Below are positions 12,271 through 24,522 of a stretch of 64,000 nt of DNA, piece after piece. Numbering within the stretch: position 1 is the stretch's first letter; each line of letters starts with the position of its first letter. The notes beneath the pieces were generated by a model. The model saw only the letters and a program-made list of their open reading frames with translations. It made no database searches and was not told where the DNA came from. This stretch comes from Leucosporidium creatinivorum (Eukaryota; Basidiomycota; Microbotryomycetes; Leucosporidiales; Leucosporidiaceae). The position numbers and the translations under genes were made by a program. The stretch is from assembly GCA_001600635.1 (NCBI GenBank), contig BCKL01000036.1:171868-235867 (forward strand). The letters are read 5' to 3'.

Positions 12271-13596
12271 CGTGTACGAGTACAGAGCGGAAGAGAGAAA
12301 GCGTCCGGTTCGATGTGACGGTGTCCGTGGAGAGACAGGCTCGAGCTCGAAAGGGGGCCGGGAGGGAAGGGAAGCGGAAGGGGAGTTGTAGGCGAAAAGG
12401 CGAGTGTGCTGGAGTGCTGTAGGTGAGCCGTTAATCTAGATATCCTCTCCGGCGAACTGGACGAAGCGGGCGAGTCGAACGAGCTCAGACGAGTGAATGG
12501 CAGGAGGAAGAGAGGCGAGCGTGGCCAATTCCGCTCCTGAAGGGTCAGCTGTGCAGAGGATGAGCGATGGCTCTTGTGTCAGCTCATCCGCTGTACTGGT
12601 CCAGATCTAGTTTGAGGGTACAGTAGAAGGAGAGAATGTTGCTACAGACCTCCCAGCGAGCACCGAGACGAGCGCCGAGGGCCGGAAGGGGGCCAGCGCA
12701 TGCTGAGCCCGTTGAGGGCGACCAGTTGGTCAGTAAAGCGTGGGAACTCCGCCCTTTCGCTGAACTGAAAGCTCAAAGGGAACTGTGTAGCTCTAAAGCC
12801 ATCATTCGCCGCTCTTGAGCGTTGGAACAGCTCGGAGATCTGGAAAGCCGGGCGAGCGCTGCTTTCCCTCTCGCCTCGTCTTTGCGCTCTGCTCTTGACT
12901 ACTATGCTTCACTGCGACAGCTTCAATGCTCTACAGAACGACTACTGATCTCCTACTGCTCTGCGAAAGGTTCTCAGCGACCGGAACCGGCTCGAATAAG
13001 GATGGGCGAGAACTCGCCCGCTGCAGGGCTGTGGGAGGCTCAAAGGAGGGGAAAGGCAGGCTTGAGGGGCCTCCGAGAGGGGGCCCAGAGAGACGAAGGA
13101 GGCCCAGGGATCTCCAGCTGTATCGCAACAGGCTCATGCCGCTCCGCAGATGAAGATTCTGTGGGGGGGAGAGGTCACTCGCTCAGATTCGATTCAGAGG
13201 CCCCACTTGCAGCGTTCCGTGGGGCCTCGCCTGCCAGTGGTTCCAGCAGTGGAAGCGTACAGATGAGCGCAGTGAGGAGGGCGTCGGAGAGGGGAGCAAG
13301 CTCGGCGGTATAGGGTGAGCTTTGGTCTACTCTCGGCGCGATTCGTTCTGTAGCTCACTAGTCTTCTACAGCTCGGCCAATAGATGCCACGCAACGGGTT
13401 GATCGAGACCCGGCCCCCCACAGGAAGTTGATGCTCCGCCGGGGTCGCCCAGGCCCCTCCAGGCAGCACTTTTGTCGCTCGCTCTCTCTCCCTTCTCCTT
13501 CTTCTCCATCACATCAAGCAGCTCTCGCACACCTTCTACACTACTCGAGCTTCCTTCTCCACCACCTACGCTACTCCCCCTCCCCTCTACCTCATA
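12271..13596. other. Divergent promoter region
   Basis: Shared upstream region of the zinc-cluster gene (-) and the sugar porter (+). The last 120 bases before 13597 are pyrimidine-rich, as seen upstream of many starts in this window. No gene seen. Confidence 0.45.
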
Positions 13597-15967
13597 ATGA
13601 AGCCCTTCAGCGCTCCATGGGGCAGCTCGCTCACTGGAATCCCATTGGTGGCCGTATCGACCGTCGTGAGTGACCTGCAGGGTTCTTCTTAGGCGTCGCC
13701 TCAGCCAAAGCTAATCTTCTCTTCGCTCATAGGGATGTGCTGCCGGCTTCCTCCTCTTCGGGTGAGCTTCCATCGCCGACGAGCAGCGGCGACAACCCCG
13801 CCGCGCCGGGCTATTCTGGCTTGTGCTGACCTTGTCACCACGCAGATACGACCAGGGTGTTGCTAATGGTGAGTTTCTTCTCTCTACAGCTTTCTTGATC
13901 TCAGCTGATCTCCTTCTTTCTTTCCCTAGCGCTCACTCAGAACGCCGAGTTCAAGGTCCGATTCGCCTCCCTCTTCACAAATTCGTCTCTTCTTGGAGCT
14001 ACTCTCGGCATGTTCGTCATTGGAGCCTTCGCTGGAGCCATGGCCAACTTCGCCATCGGCAACAAGCTCGGTCGTCGCCCCATGATCTTCTTCGGCGCCA
14101 TCGGAACCCTAATTGGAGCTGCCCTGCAGACTGGTGAGTCCCGCTGGCGACTTGTCGGTATGCAAGCGTTTGCTCTACTCGTACTAGAAGTGTAGCAGAC
14201 GCCTGCATACCGCCCTCGATCCCATTGAGGACAGGAAACTGACCGAGCCTTCCCCTCCCTCCCCTCCCCACCCCTCTCCTCCCCTCGGCCCCTCTACATG
14301 CCACTACACCTCATACAGGATCTATTGACCTAACAATGTTCATCATCTCGCGTCTTATCAACGGATTCGCCGTCGGAATCCTCACTTCCATCGTCCCCGT
14401 CTACGTCGCCGAGATCTCTAAGGCTTCCATTCGCGGCATGATGATGAGCTTGGAGCTCGTCTTCTGCGCCTCAGGTTTAATGACGGCGTTCTGGGTTACA
14501 TAGTAGGCTTTTCCATCATCTCTTGCACGGCCAGAGCGATCTCGCTGACTCGTCTCGCTCGTGAAGTGGCTTCGCCAAAACCCCCGGAGCCCTCGGCTGG
14601 CGCATGCCCCTCGCCATCCAGGCCATCCTCATCCTCATCACCCTCGTCTGCCTTCTCTTCACTCCCGAGAGTCCTCGCTACCTCATCGAGGTCGGTCGCA
14701 AGGAGGAGGGCTTCGAGATCATCCGCCGTTTCCATGGAGAGGAGTACGCCGTCGCCGCCATGGTCGAGATTGAGCAGGCCATCGCTCTTGAGCACGCTAC
14801 TGCTATCAAGGGATGGTCCTCTGCTTTCGCCAATAACGGACAAGGTGAGTGTCGCTCGGCTCGGCGAGGGACTCGGAGCTGATCTCGCCCGCTCTACAGC
14901 TTTCCGCTACCGCACCACCCTCTCGATCGGTGTCAACATTATGCAGCAGGCAACCGGTGTCAACATGGCTACCTACTACGCCGGAACCATCTTCATCGAC
15001 GCCATCAAGATGGAGCCCTCCAAGGCCTCGCTCGCTCTCGGTGGACTCGGAATCGCTGGACTCGCCGCCACAGCCTTCGGATGCTTCTTCCTCATCGACC
15101 GCATCGGCCGTGTCCGCACCCTCATGCTCGGATCCTTCCTCCAAGCCGTGGGCATGTGCCTCCTCGCAGGTGGAATCGCTCACATCGAGATGAAGTCGGC
15201 TGGATACCCCGCCGCTCTCGGTCTCTACCTCTTCATCTGCGCTTTCTCGATGACTTGGCTTCCTGTTGGATGGTCGTACGCTTCTGAGAGTGAGTTGACT
15301 CCCGCTGCTCGGGCCGACGACGGTGGCTGACTCTCGGCGCTCTCTCAGTCTCGGCTCTTGCCGTTCGTTCGCAAGCTGCTGCCCTCGGTGCTGCCGCTCA
15401 GTACATCTTCAAGTGAGTGGTGCTCCCTATTGACATGATCCGGAACTGTTGCTGACTCTCTCTTCCTTCTCCAGCGTGAGTTCTCGACGTCTTGTCCGCC
15501 TTGCCTGCCTTCGCCGAGACCGTAGACTGACCCTCTGCTTCCTCCATACAGTTCCTCATCGTCGAGATCACTCCCATCGGAATCGATGTGAGTGCAGCTG
15601 GTCACGAACAGCTACGGAGCCATGCTGACCTCGAGCTTCCCCTTCCTCAGAACATCGGATGGAAGTTCTACATCCCCTTCGCCATCATCAACGCCGCTCT
15701 CATCCCCATCCTTTACGTGCGTCTTGACACTCGATCGTCTTGCATCGAACCCAAAGCTGACCTTCACCCGTCCTGCACCGACAGTTCTTCTTCCCCGAAG
15801 TCTCCAACCTCTCCCTCGAGGAGGTCGACGGCCTCTTCCAGAACGGCAAGGTCACCATGCGTCGCTCCCCCCACGAGCGCGCCGCCATTTCCTACTCGGC
15901 CGAGGACTCGGCTCGTCACGCCGACAAGTCGGGCGCCGAGAAGGGATCGTTCGTCGAGAACGCTTAG
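13597..15967 (+). CDS. MFS sugar porter
   Basis: Exons 13597-13665, 13733-13761, 13846-13868, 13930-14133, 14319-14502, 14567-14844, 14900-15289, 15349-15412, a single base 15475, 15552-15587, 15651-15716 and 15785-15967 join to 508 residues. Twelve membrane segments are evident. Sugar porter signatures: GYDQGVAN in TM1, NKLGRRP after TM2, PVYVAEIS after TM4, PESPRYL before the central loop, QQATGVNMATYY in TM7, and DRIGRVRTL. These define the hexose/disaccharide/quinate branch of the major facilitator superfamily at the plasma membrane; the exact substrate is not readable. The reading frame across FNFLIVEITP needs one base from position 15475, flanked by a perfect acceptor and donor (see separate entry). 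Confidence 0.92.
15475..15475 (+). other. Apparent one-nucleotide exon
   Basis: Exon 8 of the sugar porter ends AA at 15412 before GTGAGT. The sequence then reads CCTTCTCCAG, one C, then GTGAGT, and the next acceptor CATACAG ends at 15551 before TTCCTCATC. The conserved frame N-F-L-I-V-E needs exactly one base between AA and TTC; the C supplies it. Each half (62 and 76 nt) has typical intron size and its own branch-like GCTGACT or ACTGACC. Skipping the C would shift the frame. Confidence 0.7.
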
Positions 15968-16467
15968 TTTCATCGCGCATCAACAAGGTCAATGGCTTAT
16001 AGTAACTGGTGTAGATTTAAAGGGTATACTGTCATCTGAACGTATCGGATCATCACGGCTCGGCGGCAGAGGTGCGAGGAGGGATGAGTTCGGCTGCTCG
16101 GCGATGGTTTCGGGCTCGCTGCTTCACTTCCTCGGGCTTCGCGCCCTTCGCTGCGCGGCTTCAAGACTGTGGTTGAAATGACTGGCTTCGCTGCGCAAGC
16201 TTCGGCTGCTAGAACGCCCTCCTTCACTGGCAACGGCCACCGAAGCGAGCGCCGAACGCCACTCATGGACCCGTTACGCCCTCTCTCAGCGGTTCCAGTG
16301 AGCTCTGGACGGTGCGAAGAGACTTATCAAGCTCGCACAAGCACGGTCAGTCGCTTTGAAGAGGTCGAGATGTGAGACCCCTCTCCTCAACCGAGCCGCT
16401 CGTCTGTCGTCACAGCTTGACCTCCTCTAAATCGCTTGCTTCGCCAGCAACTTCGATACAGCATCAG
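15968..16467. other. Intergenic
   Basis: 3' flank of the sugar porter and upstream region of the next gene, same strand. No gene seen. Confidence 0.45.
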
Positions 16468-16569
16468 GTGAGCTTCCAAACAGCTACAGATGCAGACTAA
16501 CTGTAGCACTGTAGGCCCGGTCTCGTACGATTACAGCTTGCTAACCCGCCTCTGTCTCTCGTCTCGCAG
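16468..16569 (+). other. Likely 5' UTR intron
   Basis: GTGAGC donor at 16468, GCTAACC branch-like site about 30 bases before a TCTCGCAG acceptor ending at 16569, 11 bases before the ATG at 16581. Fits a leader intron of the following gene. Confidence 0.5.
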
Positions 16570-16580
16570 CTCACGATCCC

Positions 16581-18914
16581 ATGGCCTTTTCGACGGCCGA
16601 CAAGGGCAAAGGCCGAGCGCCGGAAGCTGCAGCACATCAAGCAGACTCTGATACAGCCCCTCTGCTACCGCCCGACTCGCCCAAACCTTCGACTCACACC
16701 TCTTCGACGACGCCTCAGCGCAAGAACCGCCTGCGCCACGGACGAGGCCCTCTCATCCGCGATTCGGACGACGAAGGGTCCATAGGATCAGAGTCGAGTC
16801 GTCGCCCTCGCTCTCGGTCCAACTCGCTGCTGTACAACGCTCGTCGAAGTGGCGCAGCGACGACGACTCAGATCCTGTGCACCTTGCTCGGGGTCTTCTT
16901 CGTCACGCTCCTCCTCGCTCTCGCCCTCCTACACCTCTGGATCGGCCATATCATCTCGGAGCAAGGCAACCATGGCGACATCGAGGAGATGGCGCAGCGC
17001 GGAGTCCTCTTTGCGGGGCCATCCGCGGTTCGCTTCGTCGACAGCAGCAAGGAGGGAAGCAACGCCATGGTCGTCGAGTTAGATGGCATGGCCGGAGTAG
17101 ATGTCAGGAAGGCGCTGGATTGGGAGAGCAAGGACGATGGGGGATGGCTTCGTCGCGCCGAGGGACGGATCGCCAGGTGGGGAGTTCGCCAGCTGGGCTC
17201 CGCCAGCGTTGGAGTGCAGCGGGCCATGCTCTTCGACGCTCACGAGGATATCGAGAATGCTCGCCAGCTCGTCGTCGTCGAGGACGTCGCCCCGATTCGC
17301 CTCCCCCTCTCCTACCCCAGCAAGGTCGACCCTCTACCTCGAATGGAGCCCTTCACCCTTCGCATTCCCATCTCGTTCCCTACGCCCGAAGCTCTAGCTG
17401 AGGTCGCCAAGCAGGCTTGGAAGGACCGAGCTTACCGCGCTCGCGTCGAGGTGGAGGAGGTCGTCGTCAAGCTCGGCGGCGCCGAGGCCAGAGGACTGGT
17501 CGGATCGCTCGTGAGGAAGTTGGGAGGAGTGACTGCTGGAGCCCGAGTGTCTCGCGAGATGCATGGCAAGGGTGAGTCTATCGCACCTTAGTTTGACTCT
17601 CTTGGAGCTGACCCGAGCTTTCTCGCAGTCCCCAACCTCCCAGGCGCATCCGACCCTTCTTCCCTCGTCAACCTCACCTCCTACTCCATCTTCGAGACCC
17701 GCTCGCCTTCCTCTCCCAACACGACCGTCATCGGTCTCTCTGCCAAGGCCGAGCTCAGCAACCCCCTCTCACCTCTCGTCGAAGCCGGTCGACTTCCCTC
17801 CTTCGCCTACGGCATGCCATTCCGCATCCCCGTCGCCGTCTACCTCCCTCTCCCGAGCCCCAACATTCCTCCAGCGTTCCGCCATCGCAAGGAGAACGCA
17901 ACCACTCCCGAACCGCCTTCCTCCGTCCTCCTCGCCAAGCTCTCCACTTCGCCCTTCTCCTTCCCCCTCGAAGCCAAGACCGCTCCTCTCTCCATCGCGG
18001 GCTACCTCATCCCTGCCGGCAACCTCACCCACGCTCGCGGCACCGAGCCTCCCCCTCTCGCCGGCGCTCTGAGTCGGTTCGTCAAGCGCTACCTCGCCGG
18101 CAAAAAGAACAAGGTCCTCGTGCGCTACGATCCCGAGCCAGAGGACAAGAAGGACATCCCTCCGGCAGTCGTCGCCGACGTTCTCGACGGCGTCGACATC
18201 CCCATCGAGTTCCCCGGCAGCGAGAGCCACGAGGAGCTATTCAAGAACCTCAAGATCGAGGACATGAAGATTAAGCTCGCCGGGATGGTATCGACGCCGC
18301 TGAGCATGATGGGATTCGCGACGGGCGAGGATCCAGAAGGCGACTTGCTCTGCTCGGGCAAGGTCGTCGGCGAGGTCAACCTCCCAGCCGAGTTTGCTCA
18401 GCTCGTCAAGAGCCTGGACGTCGGCGCCATCTGGCCTGATGTCTTCGTCTACGATGGAGCTCTACCCCGTGACGTCAAGCTAGAGAAGAGGAGCTTCGAC
18501 AACCAGCAACTCGCCTTTAACTCCCCCGGCTCGGAGGACTCGCCCATCATCCCCTCTTCCTACCCTCCCAACCCCACTCCCGCCTCCGCCTTCGCCCGTC
18601 TCCGACCCTACTCCATCATCCCCGCCACCACGACCCATTTCCCCGGCAACAGCACTCACAACGCCACGACCATCATCTCGGCGACCTTTGTCGACGCGCC
18701 TCTGTACCTCCTCCCTGGCCGCTCGGACGTCTTCCGTCGCTTCGTGGGGAAGATCATTTTTGGGCAACCGGGGTCGAAGGTCAAGGCGGGAGTGAGGGGA
18801 GTGACGGAGGTGCAGGTTGGGCTGGGCGGATGGGGACAGGTTGGAGTCGAGGATATGCCGATTGAGGGAGAGTTTTGGGTCGGTGCTGGAGGCGTTGAGA
18901 GCTTGTTGGGCTGA
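16581..18914 (+). CDS. Single-pass membrane protein, Tag1/DUF3712-like
   Basis: Two exons (16581-17571, 17629-18914) give 758 residues. Residues 1-95 are polar with an arginine-rich patch; a single strong membrane helix follows (ILCTLLGVFFVTLLLALALL, about residues 98-117), so the long C-terminal part faces the lumen or outside. That part is beta-rich, with alternating hydrophobic segments and several N-x-S/T sites (NLTS, NTTV, NATT, NSTH), as in the DUF3712/LEA-like proteins that include yeast Tag1, a vacuolar membrane protein that limits autophagy. Assignment rests on topology and overall pattern, not on a diagnostic motif. In other basidiomycetes such proteins have been annotated loosely, sometimes as pre-rRNA processing proteins, which the topology here does not support. 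Confidence 0.65.
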
Positions 18915-19615
18915 AAGTCGAGTAGTTTGTAGAATAGCGTCGTGCTTGCTTGTCTGTATCCACTACTTTCACATTTTCGCGCCTCGTCGAGCTGAGTGAG
19001 AGCGGAGTCTCTCGGCGAAGCTTTCCCGGCGTCGACTGTTGCGGAAAGTGGGTATATTCGCCAAGACCTATACACAACACAAGGAGCAGTCTTAAACATG
19101 TCTTCCGTCTCTCAGCACCCTCAAGATGCAACCGCAGAGCGAGAGGGGGAGCAGGGCAGGCGCGACGGTCTCGGCCTCCGCAACGGCCGAGGCTTGGTGA
19201 TGTCTTGATGCAGATTCGGTCTCGGCGGTCGGCCCTCCTTGCCGTACGGGATCAGATGCACAATCCGCTCAACATGTCCCATCACGCTGCAGCTCGCGCT
19301 GGGTCAGGCCAAATCGAGGCTTTGCGCCGAGGTGAGCCTCGACAAGCTCGGTAGATGATGCACTGATGCCGTGGAGCAAGCCATCGCGCGCCTGGAGCTT
19401 TTTTGTTTGGGTAACACAGATCGCCCACGGCAGGGAAAGCAGGCGAGACCAGCGATGAGGCAGGATCAGCGACCTCGGCCTGGAGCTGAGAACGACGAGA
19501 GCAGCGAGGGCCTTCTCGTTCGTTCGCGACGTCGGTTGTCCTTCTACCATATCTTGCACCGTCTACCGAGCTACAGCAGGCCACCAAAGTTCTTCGTCAC
19601 TTCTCGCCGCCCTCG
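18915..19615. other. Intergenic
   Basis: 3' flank of the membrane-protein gene and upstream region of the low-complexity gene. No gene seen. Confidence 0.4.
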
Positions 19616-20443
19616 ATGAACCCCTCCTCGGCGCAGCTGCCTTCCGCTCCCCTCGCCCATCAACAACAGCAAGACGCGCCCTCCATGCTCGACCCACCGT
19701 TCCCCCAGAGCTCTCACACCTACCCACTCCCCTCCCTCCACCATCCAACGCCTATCCGAGGCTACTCGACCCCCGCTCCTCAACTCCATGCTCCGCCTCC
19801 TTCGCGGCCGACGCCTCAGGTCTACGCGGCGCTGTATGACCATCTGGTGGCTCAATGGGTGGTGAAAGGGCAGGAGGTTGCTGCGGGTGGGGATGTGAGG
19901 GAAGTGAAGAGGGCGAGGACTCTGAGGGAGGGAAGTGAGGTTGAGTTAGAGGAGGGCGAAGAGGCAGACGGGAAGGGCGGAATGACACCGGATGAGGATG
20001 CTCAGGTAGAGGAGGAGCAGAACGGGGATGAAGCGCCGTCTTCTCGCGACCAGCGGCAGGCATCCCTTCCTCCACCGACTCTCACTCGCCCCGAGTCCAA
20101 CCTCCGAGGCTGCCCCTCCTTCTCCCCTCANCCTCTCCGCCGCAAAGGCTGCACCTCCTCGCCGCCTCTGCCCACCTCCCACGAGNCAACCACCTTACAA
20201 CGCACGACCTCGCCACCCCCTTACTCCGCCGCCGACCACCGCTCCCCTCCTTCCTCCCCACCGCCGAGACCCATCGCTCCCCTCCCCTCCCACCGCCGTC
20301 GATCGAGCTCCGACGCCCTCGTGAACGTCATCAAGAGCTTTGAGGTCGTGCTGCAGTATCGGGCGCAGGGATGGAGGATGTTGGATCAGACGATGGCGAT
20401 GGAGAGGAGGAGGAGCGCTGGGATGGAGGGGGAGAGGCGCTGA
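19616..20443 (+). CDS. Hypothetical low-complexity protein
   Basis: One uninterrupted frame of 275 codons from ATG 19616. Pro/Ser/Gln-rich ends flank an acidic segment (EVELEEGEEADGKGG and EEEQNGDEAP) near the middle, and there is a short conserved-looking helical end, NVIKSFEVVLQYRAQGWRMLDQT, before the basic C-terminus. Two ambiguous bases (20131, 20186) fall inside the frame, so two codons are unknown; the frame before and after them agrees, so they are probably substitutions and not indels. I do not recognise a family. The terminal helix could be a protein-interaction segment, as in small nuclear adaptor subunits, but that is a guess. Confidence 0.5.
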   Translation: MNPSSAQLPSAPLAHQQQQDAPSMLDPPFPQSSHTYPLPSLHHPTPIRGYSTPAPQLHAPPPSRPTPQVYAALYDHLVAQWVVKGQEVAAGGDVREVKRARTLREGSEVELEEGEEADGKGGMTPDEDAQVEEEQNGDEAPSSRDQRQASLPPPTLTRPESNLRGCPSFSPXPLRRKGCTSSPPLPTSHEXTTLQRTTSPPPYSAADHRSPPSSPPPRPIAPLPSHRRRSSSDALVNVIKSFEVVLQYRAQGWRMLDQTMAMERRRSAGMEGERR

Positions 20444-21134
20444 GGCCCGAGGGGCGGGAGAGGAGGGGACAGTGGTCGTGGAGGTGTAGATAGCTCGTGC
20501 AAAGCGTAGTGTTGTATGTCGGTGGAGAAGAGCAGCTGAGAAGCTCTAGTCTGGCGAGCCGCGAGAGTTGACCACCTTCGCCGAGCTGCCGCGCCGACCG
20601 AGACTGCTCTTTTCGCCCGTTGACGACGCCGCCCGTGCCTGAGAGAGCATACATCGACGCCGTTCCTTGAATTAACTGCTCGATTTCTGCACCTGCACGC
20701 AGAAAGCGAGTTAGCTCCGAGTCGCCCTTGCTCTTCCCGCTCTGCAGCCTTTCCAAGTCGACTGACCTGCAGCCCTCAGACCCTACGCTACTCAACTTCA
20801 TCCGACGCTCCTGCTACACCACTCGTACCGATCCAAGATCGCTCCCGCTCTGCCGCAACGCATGCCAATCGCGGTCTTTTCAAGCGCTGATCGTGTNCAG
20901 GCGCTGCAGGCGAGTTGCAGGGTGAGCAGCAGATTGATAGTGAGGTTTGGAAGCTTCGTAGAGCCCGCACCAATCGACCGCCGAGCTAGGGAAGCGAGTG
21001 AGAGTAGCGAGCGAGTTGAGCAAGGCTCAGCTGTTGTGAAGGCGGTGTAGGGCGTTAGAGCGCTGTGCGAAGGCGCAGAGCACTCCCTCGGAGCTGTAGT
21101 ACGATATGTGGTCGGCGAGAAGCGGAAACGAGTN
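20131..21134. other. Four ambiguous bases (N)
   Basis: Single N characters at 20131, 20186, 20897 and 21134. They are isolated, not a gap. They cluster within 1 kb, so this stretch is of lower sequence quality than the rest of the window. Confidence 0.95.
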
Positions 21135-22008
21135 AGATGTGGCCGAAAGGCAAGCGCCGAGCCGAACGACTTGGGCTGAGAAGTTGAGGGACGCTTCTTG
21201 CCCTTCGACGTCTTCCTGCTCGCTTTTCGGCGCCTGTCTTCGGTGCAAAAGATCTCTGAGCTGCTGCCCTACTGAGCTACACGACTGCTGCCCTCCTTAG
21301 CTCGCTACGGAAACCGGCGTGTTTCGAGCTCCGCCAGCGGAAAGGTTGGCGAGCTACTCAGGAGTTTTAGTTGCTGTTGGGCGACTTGGAGCTCGCTCTA
21401 TCACTCTGTAAGCTGCTGCCTTCTGCTTCCCTGATCGTTCTCGCTGACCTGAGACTTGGGCAGCCTCTTCCTGGCTCGGACGAGGTCTCTCGCGCATCTA
21501 CTGGCTATTGACGGGGCAAGAGCAGACTCTCTGAGTGTCCATAAGCTGCCTTGGAAGCTGCTCTGCATCGACCAGCACCATCTGAGGGATCAGAGGTGAG
21601 CTTCAGCCGTTCTCTCTTGCGCCGAACCCGATCCGACGCCGTCTACAGTGCGTTAGACTGACCCTACACTCGTACAGCAGTGCTCTTCGATCGACGAGAA
21701 GACCTTGATCTGTTCCGCCAGCTCGCTCCCGCCGCCGTCAACATCCTCTTGGTCGCCACCCCCTCCCCCTCGGTCGTCAGCCTTCGCCGAAGCTCAGCTC
21801 CGCAGCAGCCCAGGTGCGCCGAGTCCGGTCGTTTCGAAGGATCGACACTCCCTTCCTCACACACCAGCGCATGATAAGTAATCATGGACGGACAGGAGAC
21901 GTCTTCGGTTCGTTCGCCCAGCGCCGAGCTCCGCTGAGCGCGATTCCGGCTCCAGGACTCGCAGACGACCTTGAACTTCGCCTCTTGGCTTCGTTCGATT
22001 CATCAACA
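20444..22008. other. Intergenic, low-quality stretch
   Basis: Contains two of the N bases and no convincing gene. On the minus strand near 20800-20450 an ATG, a GTCAGT donor and a CGTGCAG acceptor give an open spliced frame with no recognisable product; it overlaps the 3' end of the neighbouring gene and I did not call it. Confidence 0.4.
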
Positions 22009-24522
22009 ATGCGTGCTTGTGCTCAGTGCCGGCACAGGCGGATAGCCTGTATCGAGCTCACCTCGGACGGTTGCCGAACCTGCACGAAGAGGCGAGTCCA
22101 GTGTACGGGACCGACGATGCATCAGAAGCACACGAGGGTCGCCAAGGGAGCAAAGATGGCTGAGATCAGGTGAGTTGCCGTTTGCTACACCTCTGCTAGT
22201 CCGCCGAGCTCACCCACGCTATTCGCAGGCAGACTTTCGGGAGCATTGAACCGAAACTGGAGGTGGCGACGATCAACTCTCCAACATCTCTCCTCGTCAC
22301 GACAGAGCTAGCAGCAGCTCTTCACTACCACCTCGTCCAAGCGGCTCGAACAGCTGCCCGCAACACCACGCCCGGCACTCGCTTGGATCCGCTCGCCTAC
22401 CAGCTCGCTCCGACCACTTTCCGCCGAGAGGAGGTCGAGATCCTCTTCAGCGACTGTCCACTTCTCGCCAAGAGAAGGGCCAACCCCCTCCTGCTTTCGA
22501 GCCCCCAAGCCGCCCCTTCCGACGACCGACTCATTTCTAACGCCGTCCAGCGACAAGCGCCCATCTTCTCGGAGCACGCCGACACCGCCGAGCTCGTCCA
22601 CGCGTGTTTCTCGGCATTCGGATCAAGATGGTCTAGTCATTCTGTACGTTATTGACTCTCTCTCCTCGCCCCGGAGCTCACTTCCGCTCCTCGAGCTTCG
22701 CTTTCGCCCGTCGAGCGGAACAACTGTCGCCGGAAGAGCAGTGCTGACCGTCCTTCGCTTCTACAGGCCATCGTCGGATCCTCTTCCACGGCATCCTCTT
22801 CGCAGCAGGGTGCGGAAAGGGAAGGGCCATGTCACGCCCTCATCGACAGAGCCATCGCCGTCGCCGAAGGACAGGGCCTGCTATCCTCCAAGAAGCCGAC
22901 GATCAAGCAAGCTCGAGCTGCCGCTTTCCTTCTTCAAACGGCACATGGTGAGCTTGATTCATTCTCTCGGGTGTGTGTACGAGGCTTTCAGCGACTCGAC
23001 TGGGCCTCGTGAGTCGTCGAGCCTCGAGCTTTCGCTGATGTCTTCTCGCTCGCAGTCGTCGCGCCAAATCATCATGCACTACCTCAAATCGTCAGGGACG
23101 TTCAACGAATACGTCTCGCAGCCTACAGCAACAAGGTGAGTGACAGGTTCGAGCTTCACACGACGGGGCTGCGCCGAGCTCGGCTGAGTGTCGGGTCGAG
23201 GTCAGATCGGGATCTTGCCGTACAATACCCTCGGGCTTACTCCTTCATTCTTCCGCAGGAGAACCTGACGCGAGAAGTACAATGGAGCTGGAACACCCCT
23301 GTACCCGACACCGCAATACTCGACGCTCAGTTCGCTCTTCGCTCGCATTCCTCCTGCACACTGTGAGTCGGTCGCTTAGTCTTCCCTCTCGTCTTTACAC
23401 TGAATTCTCTTCTTTCAGCTCGGACGACGACATCTCGAGCACCTCGGCGTGGTCGCCGAGCGTCGCGCTCAAGTCTGCCGAGTATCTCCAATCGCTCATT
23501 CCGAAGGCGTGGAACAATAGGGAGATGGACCCCGAGTCCTTGTACCTACATCTCTGCGCCGTCAATCTCTACCTTCTCCGCTCTCTCGTCCTACTTCGAC
23601 AAGATTGTAAGCTGCGCCGAGCTGATATCGTGATCCGCCCGCACTGACTCCCGATCCTTGCAACAGGTCACCAACAACCGCCCATCTTCATCTACTCGTC
23701 TTTCACGCATCTTGCCGAGATCTTTGACATCACCATCACTCTCTTCAAAGTCAAGCGCAAGCAGATCGCCGCCTCCACCGCTCTACTCGAGAGCGGATGG
23801 CTCGACATGCTCAACGGCCAGTCGAGGTGCTCCCTCGAGTACGCCAGCCATGTTTGCTCGTCGATCCAAGCCATCGCCAGGGCAAATGAAGCTTGGGGAC
23901 AGAGTGGCTTCTGCGCCGAGTTGAGCGACCGGTTCGCCAGGATCCTTCTTCGGGCCGTCAAGCATCTGATCGAGTCGTCTGCGCTGGTCAGTATTTGAAA
24001 GCTATCTTGGAGCAAGTCGCTCATCCCTCGTCTCTATAGCAAGAGCTCGACGATGTAGCGCGCGTGATGGACGTCGCGCCCCTCGTCGCGACTTGGCTCC
24101 CGACTTTGACTGGCTGTCGCTGGTCGTCTCAGCGGCTAGCCCTTCAAGTTCGTTTGCCGACCTCGGTCTCACCATTGGTCACATCACTCGGTGAGCGCTT
24201 TTCCTCGCCCGAGACAAAGCCGAATCAACGAGCTGATCCTGTGTCCGTCCAATAGGCTGCAAAGTGCTCTCGAACGGATAGGCCAGCTCTACGGGATTGT
24301 GTCTCAGCAGTCCGAGAAGCTCAGTGAGGGTTTGGTGTCGCTGTTGGATGTTTCTCGTGGACCCCACCTTCCCGGCTTCATCGAGGTGAGTTCGGCCGAG
24401 CCGCCTCGTCGTCTGACAGGCGATCTGACTTTCTTATGTGCCTACAGGAGGTGCAAGATGACCAGAGGGATACTTTCGCCAAGCTGATGGTAGAAGTAAC
24501 ACTAGAGGACCTGGAAACTTGA
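22009..24522 (+). CDS. Fungal Zn2Cys6 transcription factor
   Basis: Start at 22009 (CAACA before ATG). The first residues form the zinc cluster MRACAQCRHRRIACIELTSD followed by GCRTCTKRRVQC, i.e. C-x2-C-x6-C-x7-C-x2-C-x6-C. At least nine exons follow; junctions at 22169/22229, 22643/22767, and later ones near 22950, 23132, 23360, 23608, 23996, 24191, 24387 join in frame. The rest is mainly helical and resembles the middle homology region of fungal regulators (ESLYLHLCAVNLYLLRSLVL; CSLEYASHVCSSIQAIARAN). In the exon starting about 24041, one frame fits its start (QELDDVARVMDVAP) and another fits its end (PDFDWLSLVVSAAS); either an unseen small intron or a one-base indel lies near 24080-24100. 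Nuclear activator or repressor by family; targets unknown. Confidence 0.75.

Noticed and set aside
12822-13313. Plus-strand 163-codon frame upstream of the sugar porter
   Set aside because: Ser/Gly/Arg composition only, no splice-linked partner exon, lies in a promoter region.
20450-20830. Minus-strand spliced open frame near the N bases
   Set aside because: Product unrecognised, overlaps the 3' end of the plus-strand gene, and sequence quality is low there.
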